The notes beneath the pieces are model-generated. The model searched no databases and was not told where the DNA came from. It was given only the letters and a program-made list of their open reading frames with translations. 64,000 nucleotides of DNA, taken from NCBI GenBank assembly GCA_018241725.1, contig JAFEDI010000103.1, positions 124,001 through 188,000 on the forward strand. The letters run 5' to 3'. The stretch is from Pseudomonadota bacterium. Lineage in GTDB: Bacteria > Pseudomonadota > Gammaproteobacteria > Burkholderiales > Rhodocyclaceae. The stretch's first letter is position 1. Each line of letters begins with the position of its first letter. Positions 47,917 to 56,441 of this stretch are shown piece by piece. The position numbers and the translations under genes are program-made.

Positions 47917-49368
47917 TCAATCGGGATGCTTCTCCGCAACCAGCCGATCGAGCAGGTCCATCGCCTCCCGGCTCCCCGCCTCCATACTTTCCAGCCCATC
48001 GACGATGGCCGCCTGCAGCGCGGCGTCGTTCTGCCAATCCTGGTCGATCTGCGCCATCACCTGATGGGCACCGTCATGAACCCGGGCATGGGGCTGCTCC
48101 AGGCGGCGATAGGAGGGAAGCATACCGAAGCTTTCTTGCCCCTCCCTGTCATACCAGGTGCCAAGGCGGCACTGGTGGTGATCCATGGCCACCGCCCGCG
48201 CCGCATCCGTGTCGCAGGTCCCGTTGAGGGCCAGGTAGGTACGCTGCTTGTAGACCATGTGGTCGAGCTTGAAGAGGGTCACCAAGCTCTTGTCGTGGAC
48301 CCGCACCGACTCCTTCTCGGTTTCCCGCGCCGCTGCAGCGAAGCGGCCGAAGGTCTGGGTCAGCTCGCCGACCACCACCGACGAGCGGGCCGTGATCTCG
48401 CGCATCTCCCGCGCATCCTCCTGCATCGCCTCACCGTCGGTGATCAGGCCGCGCATCACCTCGCCGATGGCCTGGGACGCGCTGCGGGTCTTCTCCGCCA
48501 GCTTGCGCACCTCATCCGCCACCACCGCAAAACCGCGGCCCGATTCGCCGGCCCTCGCCGCCTCAATGGCCGCATTGAGCGCCAGCAGATTGGTCTGGTC
48601 GGAAATCTCGGTGATCAGCACCACCGCCTGGCTGACCTCCTTGCTGCGCGCATTGAGGCCGCCGATAGCGTCCGCCACATGCACGATGCGCTCGCTGATG
48701 CCCGACAGCTGGCTGACCACCTCGGCCACCGCGCGCTGGTTCTCCGCCGCTTCGCTCGCCGTCTCGGTGGCGGCGGTGGCAGCTTTGCGCATCTGCGTGG
48801 TGACTTCCAGCAGATCGGCCTGGTTGCCGGTCAGGTTGGCGATCAGGTTGCCGGCATTGAGCAGGCCGGCATTGCTGAGCACCCGGTTGCGGGCCTGGTC
48901 GCGCAGGTGCGAGGACATGTTGGTGAGCAGCGTGTTGTGCGTTTCCATCGCTTCGAACAGGCTGCCGTGCAGCCCCGCCGACTGGGCGAGGCGGCAGTAT
49001 CGGCCTTCCATCTGGGCGCGGAAGGAAGAGTCGGCCTCGCGGAAATAGGCTTCCAGCTGGTCGAGCATGTCGTTCATCGCCCAGATCAGGCGGCCGATCT
49101 CGTCCTTGTCCGACACCCCAGTGACGCGATCGACGAAATGCCCGCGGCCGATCTTCTCGGCCAGCTCCACCGCCGACTGCAATGGCGCCAGCGAGCGGCG
49201 GAACTGCCACTGCCCCCACACCGTCAGGCCCACGCCGAGCACCAGGAAGATCAGCAGTGCAGGGTGGAAGCCAGTAATGAAGAACACCGTCAGCAGGGTC
49301 GCCAGCAGCAGCGCCGACTGCCCCCAACCCACCAGGGACAGCTTAGAGTGCAAGGACGAACTGCTCAT
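47917..49368 (-). CDS. Methyl-accepting chemotaxis protein with C-terminal CZB domain
   Basis: A 483-residue receptor. The start ATG 49368 has GGAAAG six bases upstream. Two close membrane helices occupy residues ~13-55 with almost no periplasmic loop, so it senses inside the cell or in the membrane. A HAMP-like region follows. The signalling hairpin is conserved ([38 protein letters not shown]). The last ~110 residues are a chemoreceptor zinc-binding domain ([31 protein letters not shown]). CZB proteins bind zinc through His3Cys and respond to hypochlorous acid or zinc. It overlaps the PAS gene upstream by 26 bases. Confidence 0.93.
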   Translation of the reverse strand: MSSSSLHSKLSLVGWGQSALLLATLLTVFFITGFHPALLIFLVLGVGLTVWGQWQFRRSLAPLQSAVELAEKIGRGHFVDRVTGVSDKDEIGRLIWAMNDMLDQLEAYFREADSSFRAQMEGRYCRLAQSAGLHGSLFEAMETHNTLLTNMSSHLRDQARNRVLSNAGLLNAGNLIANLTGNQADLLEVTTQMRKAATAATETASEAAENQRAVAEVVSQLSGISERIVHVADAIGGLNARSKEVSQAVVLITEISDQTNLLALNAAIEAARAGESGRGFAVVADEVRKLAEKTRSASQAIGEVMRGLITDGEAMQEDAREMREITARSSVVVGELTQTFGRFAAAARETEKESVRVHDKSLVTLFKLDHMVYKQRTYLALNGTCDTDAARAVAMDHHQCRLGTWYDREGQESFGMLPSYRRLEQPHARVHDGAHQVMAQIDQDWQNDAALQAAIVDGLESMEAGSREAMDLLDRLVAEKHPD

Positions 49369-49855
49369 AGCTCTTTCCATTCAAGACTTCAGTCAGTACC
49401 GCCGTCCCGGCAGCGATCGCGTCCCGCGCGCCGGCGCGGCTCTCGGCGGCCAGCATCTCCTTGTACAGCCCGGCCGCCGCACGTATCGCCTCGGCCCGCG
49501 GCTTGCGGCGCACCGAGGTATAGCTGACGATCCGCCGCGCGGCGTCGTAGTCCGGCGTCACCGTCGCCAACACCCAGTAGAAGCTGCCGTCCTTGGCCAT
49601 GTTCTTCACGTAGGCGATGAACTCCTGCCCCGCCGCGATGCTGTCCCACAGCAGCTTGAAGGCGCTGCGCGGCATATCCGGATGGCGGATGATGTTGTGC
49701 TGGCGGCCGATGAGTTCCGCCTCGCTGTAGCCCGACAGCGCAATGAAGATCCGGTTGGCGTAGAGGATGCGCCCCTTCGGATCGGTCTTCGAAACGATGA
49801 AATCCTGCTCGCCCAGCGAACGTTCGCTGCTGGTCGGCGTCACACGCGGCTTCAT
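49343..49855 (-). CDS. Aer-like single PAS-domain protein
   Basis: A 170-residue cytosolic protein. Residues ~15-115 are a PAS fold very like that of the aerotaxis receptor Aer: [39 protein letters not shown], then [19 protein letters not shown] and YWVLATVTP. The FAD-type Aer pocket residues (NIIRHPDMP) are kept, so redox sensing is likely. No signalling domain is attached. Its gene overlaps the CZB chemoreceptor by 26 bases, so the PAS protein probably feeds that receptor in trans. The start ATG is at 49855. Confidence 0.88.
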   Translation of the reverse strand: MKPRVTPTSSERSLGEQDFIVSKTDPKGRILYANRIFIALSGYSEAELIGRQHNIIRHPDMPRSAFKLLWDSIAAGQEFIAYVKNMAKDGSFYWVLATVTPDYDAARRIVSYTSVRRKPRAEAIRAAAGLYKEMLAAESRAGARDAIAAGTAVLTEVLNGKSYEQFVLAL

Positions 49856-50349
49856 GGCCTGGCACTGCCCTTCATAAGTACGGGTTCCGATACACACAGG
49901 CCCCGCCGACGGGTGCGCAAAACGCACATGCAGGCGAGGCCAGTGACTATGTCGGCAATTTTTGCCCACACTGAAGGTCGGTATTACCAAAAAGTGCATC
50001 GAAACGGGACAGCCCCACCCTGCCACCTCCGCCGGCCGCCTGGTTAAATCGGGCGATGATCCTGCCTCCACCCACTTTGACCAGCCCCGCTTGCCCTCCC
50101 TCCTCCAGCCACGAACCCATCCGGTCGGACTACGCCGTGCTAATCAACCTGATCGAAAAGCGCTGCGTGGCGTCGCAGCGGTACGTTGCGACATCATCGA
50201 GGCAGGCCACCACATGCTGGATTCATCCATCATCCATAGCGTGAAGGCGTTTTGACGCCCGGCATGCCATTCATCATCGATATGGTGCAGCCAATTTGCG
50301 GCGAACAAAAACCTGGCTGCACATCCCGACGTCCTCACCGGAGCTTCGG
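49856..50349. other. 494-bp intergenic gap between the chemoreceptor operon and the ABC importer
   Basis: Both flanking operons run on the minus strand. The right-hand end is the promoter region of the PAS gene; the left end is downstream of PhnE. A 9-bp inverted repeat, GTGCAGCCA/TGGCTGCAC with a 20-base loop (50285-50322), may form a hairpin after the importer operon. A second small hairpin GGCGT-TTTG-ACGCC lies at 50246-50259. No gene is supported: the open frames have no family features. Confidence 0.5.
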
Positions 50350-51120
50350 CTAGACCGACGCCCGCCGCAGCCAGGCGCTGACGCCATCCACGGCAACCGC
50401 CATCGCCAGCATCGCGAGGATCACCGTGCTGGCCTCCGCTTCGTGGAACAGGGACAGGCTGAAGTAGAGCAGCGCACCGAGCCCGCCGGCGCCGACGAAA
50501 CCGAGGATCGCCGCCATGCGGATATTCATCTCCCAGCGGTACAGCGCATAGGCCAGCCACTGGGCAGCAACCAGCGGAAAAGTGCCGTACAGGAAAGCCG
50601 CCAGGGACGGCGCCCCTGTGCCAGCCAGCGCTTCCGCCGGTGCCGGCGGCGTGTTCTCCAGCGCCTCGGCGAACAGGCGGCCGAGCACGCCGGTGGTATG
50701 CAGCGCCAACGCCAGCGTGCCGGCGAAGGGCCCGAGGCCGGCGGCCAGCACCATCAACGTGGCCCACACCAGCTCCGGCACCGAACGCAGCAAATTGAGG
50801 ACAAAACGCGCCGCCACCCGCCCGGCCACGCCATGACGCCCGGCCGCCGGCAATGCCAGCACGGCGCCCGCCACGGCCGCCAGCACGGTGCTGACCAGCG
50901 AGATCGCCAGCGTCTCCAGCGCTGCCCAGCCCACCTTGGCGAGAAAATCCGGCGCCAGCTCGGGTGGGAAGAAGCGCCCGACGAAATCGACGATCTCCCC
51001 TGCCGCCGCGCCGGAGAACAAGGCCCCCAGCGGCATGTCGAGGTAGGCGAAGCTGCCGGCCACCCCCGCGATGACCAGCACCACCGCCAGCAGGCCGCCG
51101 AAGGACACTCCGGCCCTCAT
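50350..51120 (-). CDS. phnE: PhnE-type ABC permease, second copy
   Basis: A 256-residue inner-membrane permease with about six helices. The cytosolic EAA-like loop is [18 protein letters not shown], and the family segment LLRSVPELVWATLMV is present. It starts in an ATGA overlap with the first permease and is its paralogue (compare [14 protein letters not shown] and [15 protein letters not shown]). The pair probably forms a heterodimeric channel for the substrate given by the binding protein at 52.9 kb. The exact ligand is uncertain (see the binding protein). Confidence 0.88.
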   Translation of the reverse strand: MRAGVSFGGLLAVVLVIAGVAGSFAYLDMPLGALFSGAAAGEIVDFVGRFFPPELAPDFLAKVGWAALETLAISLVSTVLAAVAGAVLALPAAGRHGVAGRVAARFVLNLLRSVPELVWATLMVLAAGLGPFAGTLALALHTTGVLGRLFAEALENTPPAPAEALAGTGAPSLAAFLYGTFPLVAAQWLAYALYRWEMNIRMAAILGFVGAGGLGALLYFSLSLFHEAEASTVILAMLAMAVAVDGVSAWLRRASV

Positions 51121-51938
51121 GCCAGCCTCCGCCGCAGCAGTTCGGACAGGCCGTCGGCCGCCACCACCAGCACCAGGAAGGTCACCAGGATGCTGGCCGC
51201 CTCGCCGCCGTTGAGCATCTTCATCGACTGGTCCATCAGCTGGCCGAGCCCACCGGCGCCGACGAAGCCCATCACCACCGACGCGCGCACCGCGCACTCC
51301 CAGCGATAGACGGTGTAGGACACCAGCTCGCTCGCCGCATTCGGCAGCAAGCCATAGCACAGGGCCGCCAGGCGGCCGCTGCCGGCCTCCAGCAGCGCGC
51401 GGGCCGGGCGGGCGTCGGTGGATTCGAGAATTTCGCCGTACACCTTACCGAGCATACCGCCGTAGGTGATGCCCAGCGCCAGCACGCCGGCCGCCGCGCC
51501 GAGGCCGAAGACCCGCACGAACAGCAGCGCCCACACCAGCTCCGGCACACCGCGCAGCACCGCCAGCAGCGCCCGCGCCACGGCCCGCAGCGACTGGCCG
51601 ATCCAGCCGCGCCGGCCCGGCCCCAGGCGGGCGATGGACAGGCTGCGGGTCAGCACCAGGCCGAGCGGCACCGCCAGCAGAATGGACAGCGCGATGCCGG
51701 CGGTGGCCATCGCCAGCGTCTCGACGGTGGCCTTGCCGAGCAGGGACAAAAAGTCCGGCGAGGTTTCGGGCGGCAGGAAGCCGGCGAGGAAATTACCCAT
51801 CGCCGTCAGGTTGCCGGCCTCGAACAGGGCCACCGGGTGGAAATCGGTAAGGCGCAGCAGCGGCCACAGCAGCACCAGCGCCGCCAAGGTCCAGCCCAGC
51901 CGCGGCAAGGCGGCCGGATCGCGTACGGCGGTGCTCAT
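51117..51938 (-). CDS. phnE: PhnE-type ABC permease, first copy
   Basis: A 273-residue inner-membrane permease with helices at [54 protein letters not shown] and [17 protein letters not shown]. The EAA-type loop is [19 protein letters not shown]. It overlaps the ATP-binding gene upstream and the second permease downstream by ATGA, so expression is tightly coupled. Tandem PhnE paralogues recur in phosphonate, phosphite and selenate-type importers. Confidence 0.88.
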   Translation of the reverse strand: MSTAVRDPAALPRLGWTLAALVLLWPLLRLTDFHPVALFEAGNLTAMGNFLAGFLPPETSPDFLSLLGKATVETLAMATAGIALSILLAVPLGLVLTRSLSIARLGPGRRGWIGQSLRAVARALLAVLRGVPELVWALLFVRVFGLGAAAGVLALGITYGGMLGKVYGEILESTDARPARALLEAGSGRLAALCYGLLPNAASELVSYTVYRWECAVRASVVMGFVGAGGLGQLMDQSMKMLNGGEAASILVTFLVLVVAADGLSELLRRRLA

Positions 51939-52756
51939 GCGCAGCGCAGCGGCGGCAGCTCGCCGGCGGTTTCGGCCGGCTCCGGCGCGCGCAGGCCACC
52001 CGTCAGCGGCAGCCCGCCCTCGGCGGCGTACAGCTCGCGCAGCAGGGCATCGCTGACCTGCGCCGCCGGCAGGTCGAACAGGATCGCGCCCTCTTTCACC
52101 CCGACCACTCGCGGGAAATGGCGCAGCGCCAGGTCCACCGCATGCAGGCTGGCCACCAGCGTCACGCCGCGGCGGGTCGCCTCTTCGTTGAGCAGGGAGA
52201 TGGTGAGTTCGGACAGGGCCGGGTCCATCGCCGACACCGGCTCGTCGGCCAGCAGCAGGTCCGGTTGCTGGTACAGCACGCGGGCCAGCGCGACCCGCTG
52301 CAGTTGTCCGCCGGACAGGCGATCGCAGCGCTCATATAGCCGCTCGGCGAGATCCAGGCGGGCCAACGCGGCGCGGGCGCCGTCCGGATCGACCGGCAGC
52401 ACCAGCGAGGCGAGGCATTTCCACAGCGGCCACTGGCCGAGGCGGCCGGCCAGCACGGCAGTCACCACCCGCTGGCGCGGCGGGATCGGCGGCGACTGGT
52501 GTACCAGGCCGATGCGCGCGCGCAGGCGCCGCAGCGCGGCCGGCGCACAGGCCCACGGCTCGCCGTCGAGCAGTGTCACCCGCCCCTCGCCGGGGCGCAG
52601 GGACGCCGCCAGCACCCGCAGCAGCGTCGTCTTGCCGGCGCCGGACGCGCCGATCAACGCCACACGTTCGCCCGGCGCGATGCGCAGATCGATGCCGCGC
52701 AGCGCGCGAAAACCGTTGGCGTGGGTCAGCCCAACGCCTTCGAGGGAAAAACCCAT
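51935..52756 (-). CDS. PhnC-type ABC transporter ATP-binding protein
   Basis: A 273-residue ATPase that powers the importer. Walker A is GASGAGKTT, the Q-loop is GLVHQSP, the signature is [15 protein letters not shown], Walker B is LLLADEPV and the switch His is in VASLHAVDL. The start ATG at 52756 has AAGGA. It is the first gene of the C-E-E set. The C-terminal ~40 residues extend beyond the usual core. The binding-protein gene lies 139 bases upstream on the same strand. Confidence 0.9.
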   Translation of the reverse strand: MGFSLEGVGLTHANGFRALRGIDLRIAPGERVALIGASGAGKTTLLRVLAASLRPGEGRVTLLDGEPWACAPAALRRLRARIGLVHQSPPIPPRQRVVTAVLAGRLGQWPLWKCLASLVLPVDPDGARAALARLDLAERLYERCDRLSGGQLQRVALARVLYQQPDLLLADEPVSAMDPALSELTISLLNEEATRRGVTLVASLHAVDLALRHFPRVVGVKEGAILFDLPAAQVSDALLRELYAAEGGLPLTGGLRAPEPAETAGELPPLRCA

Positions 52757-52894
52757 GGTGATCCTTGTAGTCGCCGGCCGGAGCAAGTACGGGGGAGGCA
52801 CGTTCCGTTCGGGCGAGTGCATTGCCCGGACGGACTCAGCCGACAAATCGAGCCCCGGACTCGCCCCGCAAACCGCCCCGGCCGGCTTACGGCC

Positions 52895-53776
52895 TTACTT
52901 CAGCAAGCCAGCCGCGTGGGCGGCCGCTTCGATGCCCTTGTAGTTCTCCACCTTGGTGGGGATGAACTTACTGGCGCGCTGCAGGGCCATGATCTCCTTG
53001 TGGGCCGGGTTGGCCGGATCGAGCTTCAGGAAGGCCTGGGCGATCTTGGCCTGGATCTTCGGATCCAGGTCGCCGCGCACCGTCCAGTTGTAGTCGAAGT
53101 AGGTCGGCGTGGTGGCGAAGACGTGCACCTTGGCGGTATCCACCTTCTTCTGCTCGACCAGCTTGTCCCACACCGAGGCGTTCAGCACGCCGGCGTCCAC
53201 CTTGCCGGCCTGCACGAAGGCCACGGTGGCGTCATGGGCGCCGGAGAAGGCCACGTTCTTGAAGTCCTTGTCCGGGTTGAGGCCTTCCTGGCTCAGGAAG
53301 TAGCGCGGCATCAGGTGGCCGGAGGTGGACGACGGCGCGCCGAAGGCAAAGGTCTTGCCCTTCAGGTCGGCGAAGCTCTTGATGTTGTCGTTGGCGGTGA
53401 TGAATTTCGACGTGAACTTCGAGTCCTCGACCCGCTGCACCAGCGGCACCGCCGTGCCGTTGGTGCGGATCTTGGCCTGCACGAAGGTGAAGCCGCCCAG
53501 CCAGGCCAGGTCTATTTTGCGGGTAGCCAGGCCTTCGACGACGGCCGCGTAGTCGGTCACCGGGATGAAGCTGACCTTCATCCCGGTCTCGTGCTCCAGG
53601 TAGGCGCCGAGGGGCGCGAATTTGCGCTGCAATTCGGTGGGCGCCTCGTCGGGAATCGCCGACACGCGCAGCACTTCTTCAGCGTGGGCAGCAGCCGGCA
53701 GGCCGGCGACGGCGGACAGGGCGGAAACGGCACAGGCGCGCAGCAGCGCGCGCCGGGAAAACGGCACGGAAGGCAT
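52895..53776 (-). CDS. PhnD-type periplasmic binding protein (phosphonate/phosphite/selenate-like)
   Basis: A 293-residue exported solute-binding protein. The signal has a Tat-like pair (FSRRALLRACAVSALSA) and ends AAAHAEE. The mature core VSAIPDEAPTELQRKFAPLG, PVTDYAAVVEGLATRKIDLAWLGGF and FGAPSSTSGHLMPRYFL is the PhnD/PtxB superfamily. The IPDEAPTEL opening is, as I recall, typical of a subgroup named putative selenate binding proteins, so oxyanion import is as likely as phosphonate. No C-P lyase or phosphite dehydrogenase gene is present. GAGGAG precedes the ATG. Confidence 0.88.
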   Translation of the reverse strand: MPSVPFSRRALLRACAVSALSAVAGLPAAAHAEEVLRVSAIPDEAPTELQRKFAPLGAYLEHETGMKVSFIPVTDYAAVVEGLATRKIDLAWLGGFTFVQAKIRTNGTAVPLVQRVEDSKFTSKFITANDNIKSFADLKGKTFAFGAPSSTSGHLMPRYFLSQEGLNPDKDFKNVAFSGAHDATVAFVQAGKVDAGVLNASVWDKLVEQKKVDTAKVHVFATTPTYFDYNWTVRGDLDPKIQAKIAQAFLKLDPANPAHKEIMALQRASKFIPTKVENYKGIEAAAHAAGLLK

Positions 53777-53941
53777 GAATGGCTCCTCAATACGGCGTCC
53801 AGCGGACACCAGCCGCCGGGACGAGGGGAGGACGGCCCCGGCTTGATGGGCGGAATGGCTGCATGCGATCCCGCGAAAAACCCAAAGCGGTGCGAAGACC
53901 GCGAGGCGGACTATAACCAGCGGAAAAGGATCAGTGAAGGG

Positions 53942-54853
53942 TCAATTTCCAGCAGCCGCCCGACGGCTAGCCAGCCAGCCGAACAACGACAAGAGCGTCA
54001 ATCCGCCGCCGATCAGCAGGATGCCGGCGATCTCGGTACTGCGGAATTCCTCGCCGAGGGTCAGCCGCGACGACAAAATCGCTACCACCGGCGTACCCAG
54101 CACCGACAAGCTGGCCTCCCAGGCCGGCACCCGGTCGAGGATCCAGATCCACAGCCACCAGCACAAGGCCACGCTGGCCACCGACAGGAAGGCCAGGATC
54201 GCCACGTAGTGCAGCGACCAGTCCGTCGCTGGCCCCGGTACCACTGCGGCCAGCAGCACCAGCGGCAGCGCACCGACGATCATCTGCCAGGTGGTCAGCA
54301 CCAGCAGATCCACCGACTGGCGGCTGCGCAGGCGCTTGATGAGGATGGTGCCGACGGCCCAGCACAGCGCCGCGCTGAGGCCCAGCAGCTTGCTGAACAG
54401 GCTGGCGTGCATGTTCCACGGCTCGATGATCAGCAACAGGCCGGCCAGCGTACAGGCCGCCGCCAACCACTGCTTGCCGCGCACCCGCTCACCGAGGATC
54501 GGCCAGGCCATCAGCAGCATCCAGATCGGCATCGTGAAGATCAGCACCGCGGTCTTGCCGGGCCCGCCCTCCACCAGCGCCCAGGTCTGGAACACCACGA
54601 AGCCGCTGACCTGCACCAGCCCGATGGCGCTGGTCGCCAGCGGCGCCACCAGGCGCAGGGAGCGCCCGCTCAGACGCACCGCCAGCATCAGGGCCAGCGC
54701 ACCGCCGACGGTGCGTTGCGCCGCCAGCGCGAAGGGCGAGGCGAAAACCAGCCCCTGCTTGAGCAGGACCCAGGTATATCCCCAGGTGGACGACAGGACG
54801 ATGAGCGCCAGCGCGGGCAACCAGCGCAGCGTGGAAGCGGACGATACGGACAT
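53942..54853 (-). CDS. EamA/DMT-family transporter
   Basis: A 303-residue inner-membrane protein with ten predicted helices in two EamA repeats (ALALIVLSSTWGYTWVLLKQG; AALCWAVGTILIKRL). The second repeat ends GTPVVAILSSRLTLGEEF and GILLIGGGLTLLSLFG, the family mark. Such proteins export metabolites or amino acids; the substrate is unknown. It sits about 100 bases downstream of the NYN gene and 165 bases before the binding-protein gene on the same strand, but there is no evidence that it belongs to the ABC importer. Confidence 0.9.
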   Translation of the reverse strand: MSVSSASTLRWLPALALIVLSSTWGYTWVLLKQGLVFASPFALAAQRTVGGALALMLAVRLSGRSLRLVAPLATSAIGLVQVSGFVVFQTWALVEGGPGKTAVLIFTMPIWMLLMAWPILGERVRGKQWLAAACTLAGLLLIIEPWNMHASLFSKLLGLSAALCWAVGTILIKRLRSRQSVDLLVLTTWQMIVGALPLVLLAAVVPGPATDWSLHYVAILAFLSVASVALCWWLWIWILDRVPAWEASLSVLGTPVVAILSSRLTLGEEFRSTEIAGILLIGGGLTLLSLFGWLASRRAAAGN

Positions 54854-54954
54854 GCGTGGAGCCGTCGCGAGAGACGGCAGAAAACGGAAGAAAGGGAGAC
54901 CCGTCGGCGAGAGCGAAGTTCGAGCCCGCCGGTAATTGCGCGGATCTCAGGATT

Positions 54955-56286
54955 TCATTCGGCCGATTCCGCCTTCTTGCGCGGCCGTCGGGCACGTGGC
55001 GCCGACTTGCGGGCCTCGTCGGCAGGCTGTGGGACAACTGCGGAGTCCACTTCGACGGCAACTGCCTTCGCCGGCCGGACCGTCTTGCGCTTCGCCCGCG
55101 CCGGGCGGACGGGCTCAGGCGGAGAAACCGCCTCGACGAGTGGAGCCGGCACTGCGACTGCTACCGGCGCGGTGACAACCGGCTCAAGATCGACAACCGC
55201 AGCCCCGGCTTCGCCCTTGGCGGGCCGGCGCCCTTTGCTGCGCTTGGCCGGCGCCTTCTTCCCTTCTTCGGCAACGGCGACGGGCGGCAGGTTTTCCGGC
55301 GCCACGGCACTTGCCCCCGGTTCGACGGCCGGCTTGCTGCGCCGCGCCCGCGGGCTCTTGCGCTTGCCTTCCGCCGACCCTTCAGCCCCCGCCGGCACGG
55401 CCGGGGCCATGGTAGGAACCTCGATCGCCACCACCGGTACCGCTTCATTCGCTACGGACACCGGCCCCCCGGCCTGGCGATAAACGTAGGTGCCGGATTT
55501 CTCATCACGCCTGATCTCCAGCAAGCCGCGGGACTGGGCTTCGTCCAGCAGATTGCCGAAGGCCTTGAAACCAAAACGGGTCTCGCTGAAATCCGGTTTG
55601 CGGCGCTTGATCGCGTCCTTCAGCACCGAGGCCCAGATCTTGCCGGTGTCGCCGCGCTCGGCAAGCAGCGCGTCGAAGGTCTCGACCGCCATGTCGACGG
55701 CCCGGCTGCGCCGGGCCTCGATTTCCTCACGACGGCGCTTTTCTTCCTCGGGACTGCGGCGCACCGGCAGCTGCTCCTTTGGTTCACGCTTGGCCACCGC
55801 CTGACGGGTTTCGCGCACCAGATCGTCGTAGAAGATGAATTCATCGCAGTTGGCGATCAGCAGGTCGGACGTGGACTGCTTCACACCGACGCCGATCACC
55901 TGCTTGGCGTTCTCGCGCAGCTTGGAGACCAGCGGCGAGAAGTCGGAATCGCCGCTGATGATGACGAAGGTATTGACGTGGCTCTTGGTGTAGCAGAGGT
56001 CGAGGGCGTCCACCACCAGCCGGATGTCGGCGGAATTCTTGCCCGACTGACGCACGTGCGGGATCTCGATCAGCTCGAAATTGGCCTCGTGCATGCCGGC
56101 CTTGAAGCCCTTGTAGCGCTCCCAGTCGCAATAGGCCTTCTTGACGACGATACTGCCCTTCAGCAGCAGGCGCTCGAGAACCAGCTTGATGTCGAATTTC
56201 TCGTACTTCGCATCGCGCACGCCGAGGGCGACGTTCTCGAAGTCGCAGAACAGGGCCATGCTGACGTTGTCGGGAGAGGCGGCCAT
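54955..56286 (-). CDS. NYN-domain nuclease-like protein with OST-HTH and basic disordered tail
   Basis: A 443-residue protein. The start ATG 56286 has AGGAA. Residues ~10-155 are a NYN/PIN-type fold (LabA-like): ALFCDFENVALGV has the first acid, KNSADIRLVVDAL the second, and VIISGDSDFSPLVSKLRE the third, so a metal-dependent RNase site looks complete. Residues ~195-270 look like a winged-helix OST-HTH/LOTUS domain (VLKDAIKRRKPDFSETRFGF, FGNLLDEAQSRGLLEI). The last ~170 residues are Ala/Pro/Lys/Arg-rich disorder (PRARRPRKKAESAE). RNA processing or decay is the likely role. Confidence 0.87.
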   Translation of the reverse strand: MAASPDNVSMALFCDFENVALGVRDAKYEKFDIKLVLERLLLKGSIVVKKAYCDWERYKGFKAGMHEANFELIEIPHVRQSGKNSADIRLVVDALDLCYTKSHVNTFVIISGDSDFSPLVSKLRENAKQVIGVGVKQSTSDLLIANCDEFIFYDDLVRETRQAVAKREPKEQLPVRRSPEEEKRRREEIEARRSRAVDMAVETFDALLAERGDTGKIWASVLKDAIKRRKPDFSETRFGFKAFGNLLDEAQSRGLLEIRRDEKSGTYVYRQAGGPVSVANEAVPVVAIEVPTMAPAVPAGAEGSAEGKRKSPRARRSKPAVEPGASAVAPENLPPVAVAEEGKKAPAKRSKGRRPAKGEAGAAVVDLEPVVTAPVAVAVPAPLVEAVSPPEPVRPARAKRKTVRPAKAVAVEVDSAVVPQPADEARKSAPRARRPRKKAESAE

Positions 56287-56441
56287 GGGGAAATTCCTGA
56301 GATGGGCGAATGTGCCAGCAGAGTACGCGCAAATCACTGCGCTGAGACAGGCAAGTCCCTCGCGGGGACGAAATCATTCATTCCCAGCCAACAAAACCCA
56401 TCCAAAGGCGGAAGCACTCCCCTCCGAGATGGGTTGCTGGC

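Noticed and set aside
49962-50255. 97-codon frame in the gap before the ABC importer
   Set aside because: No motif, no ribosome site, and it covers the promoter side of the PAS gene.
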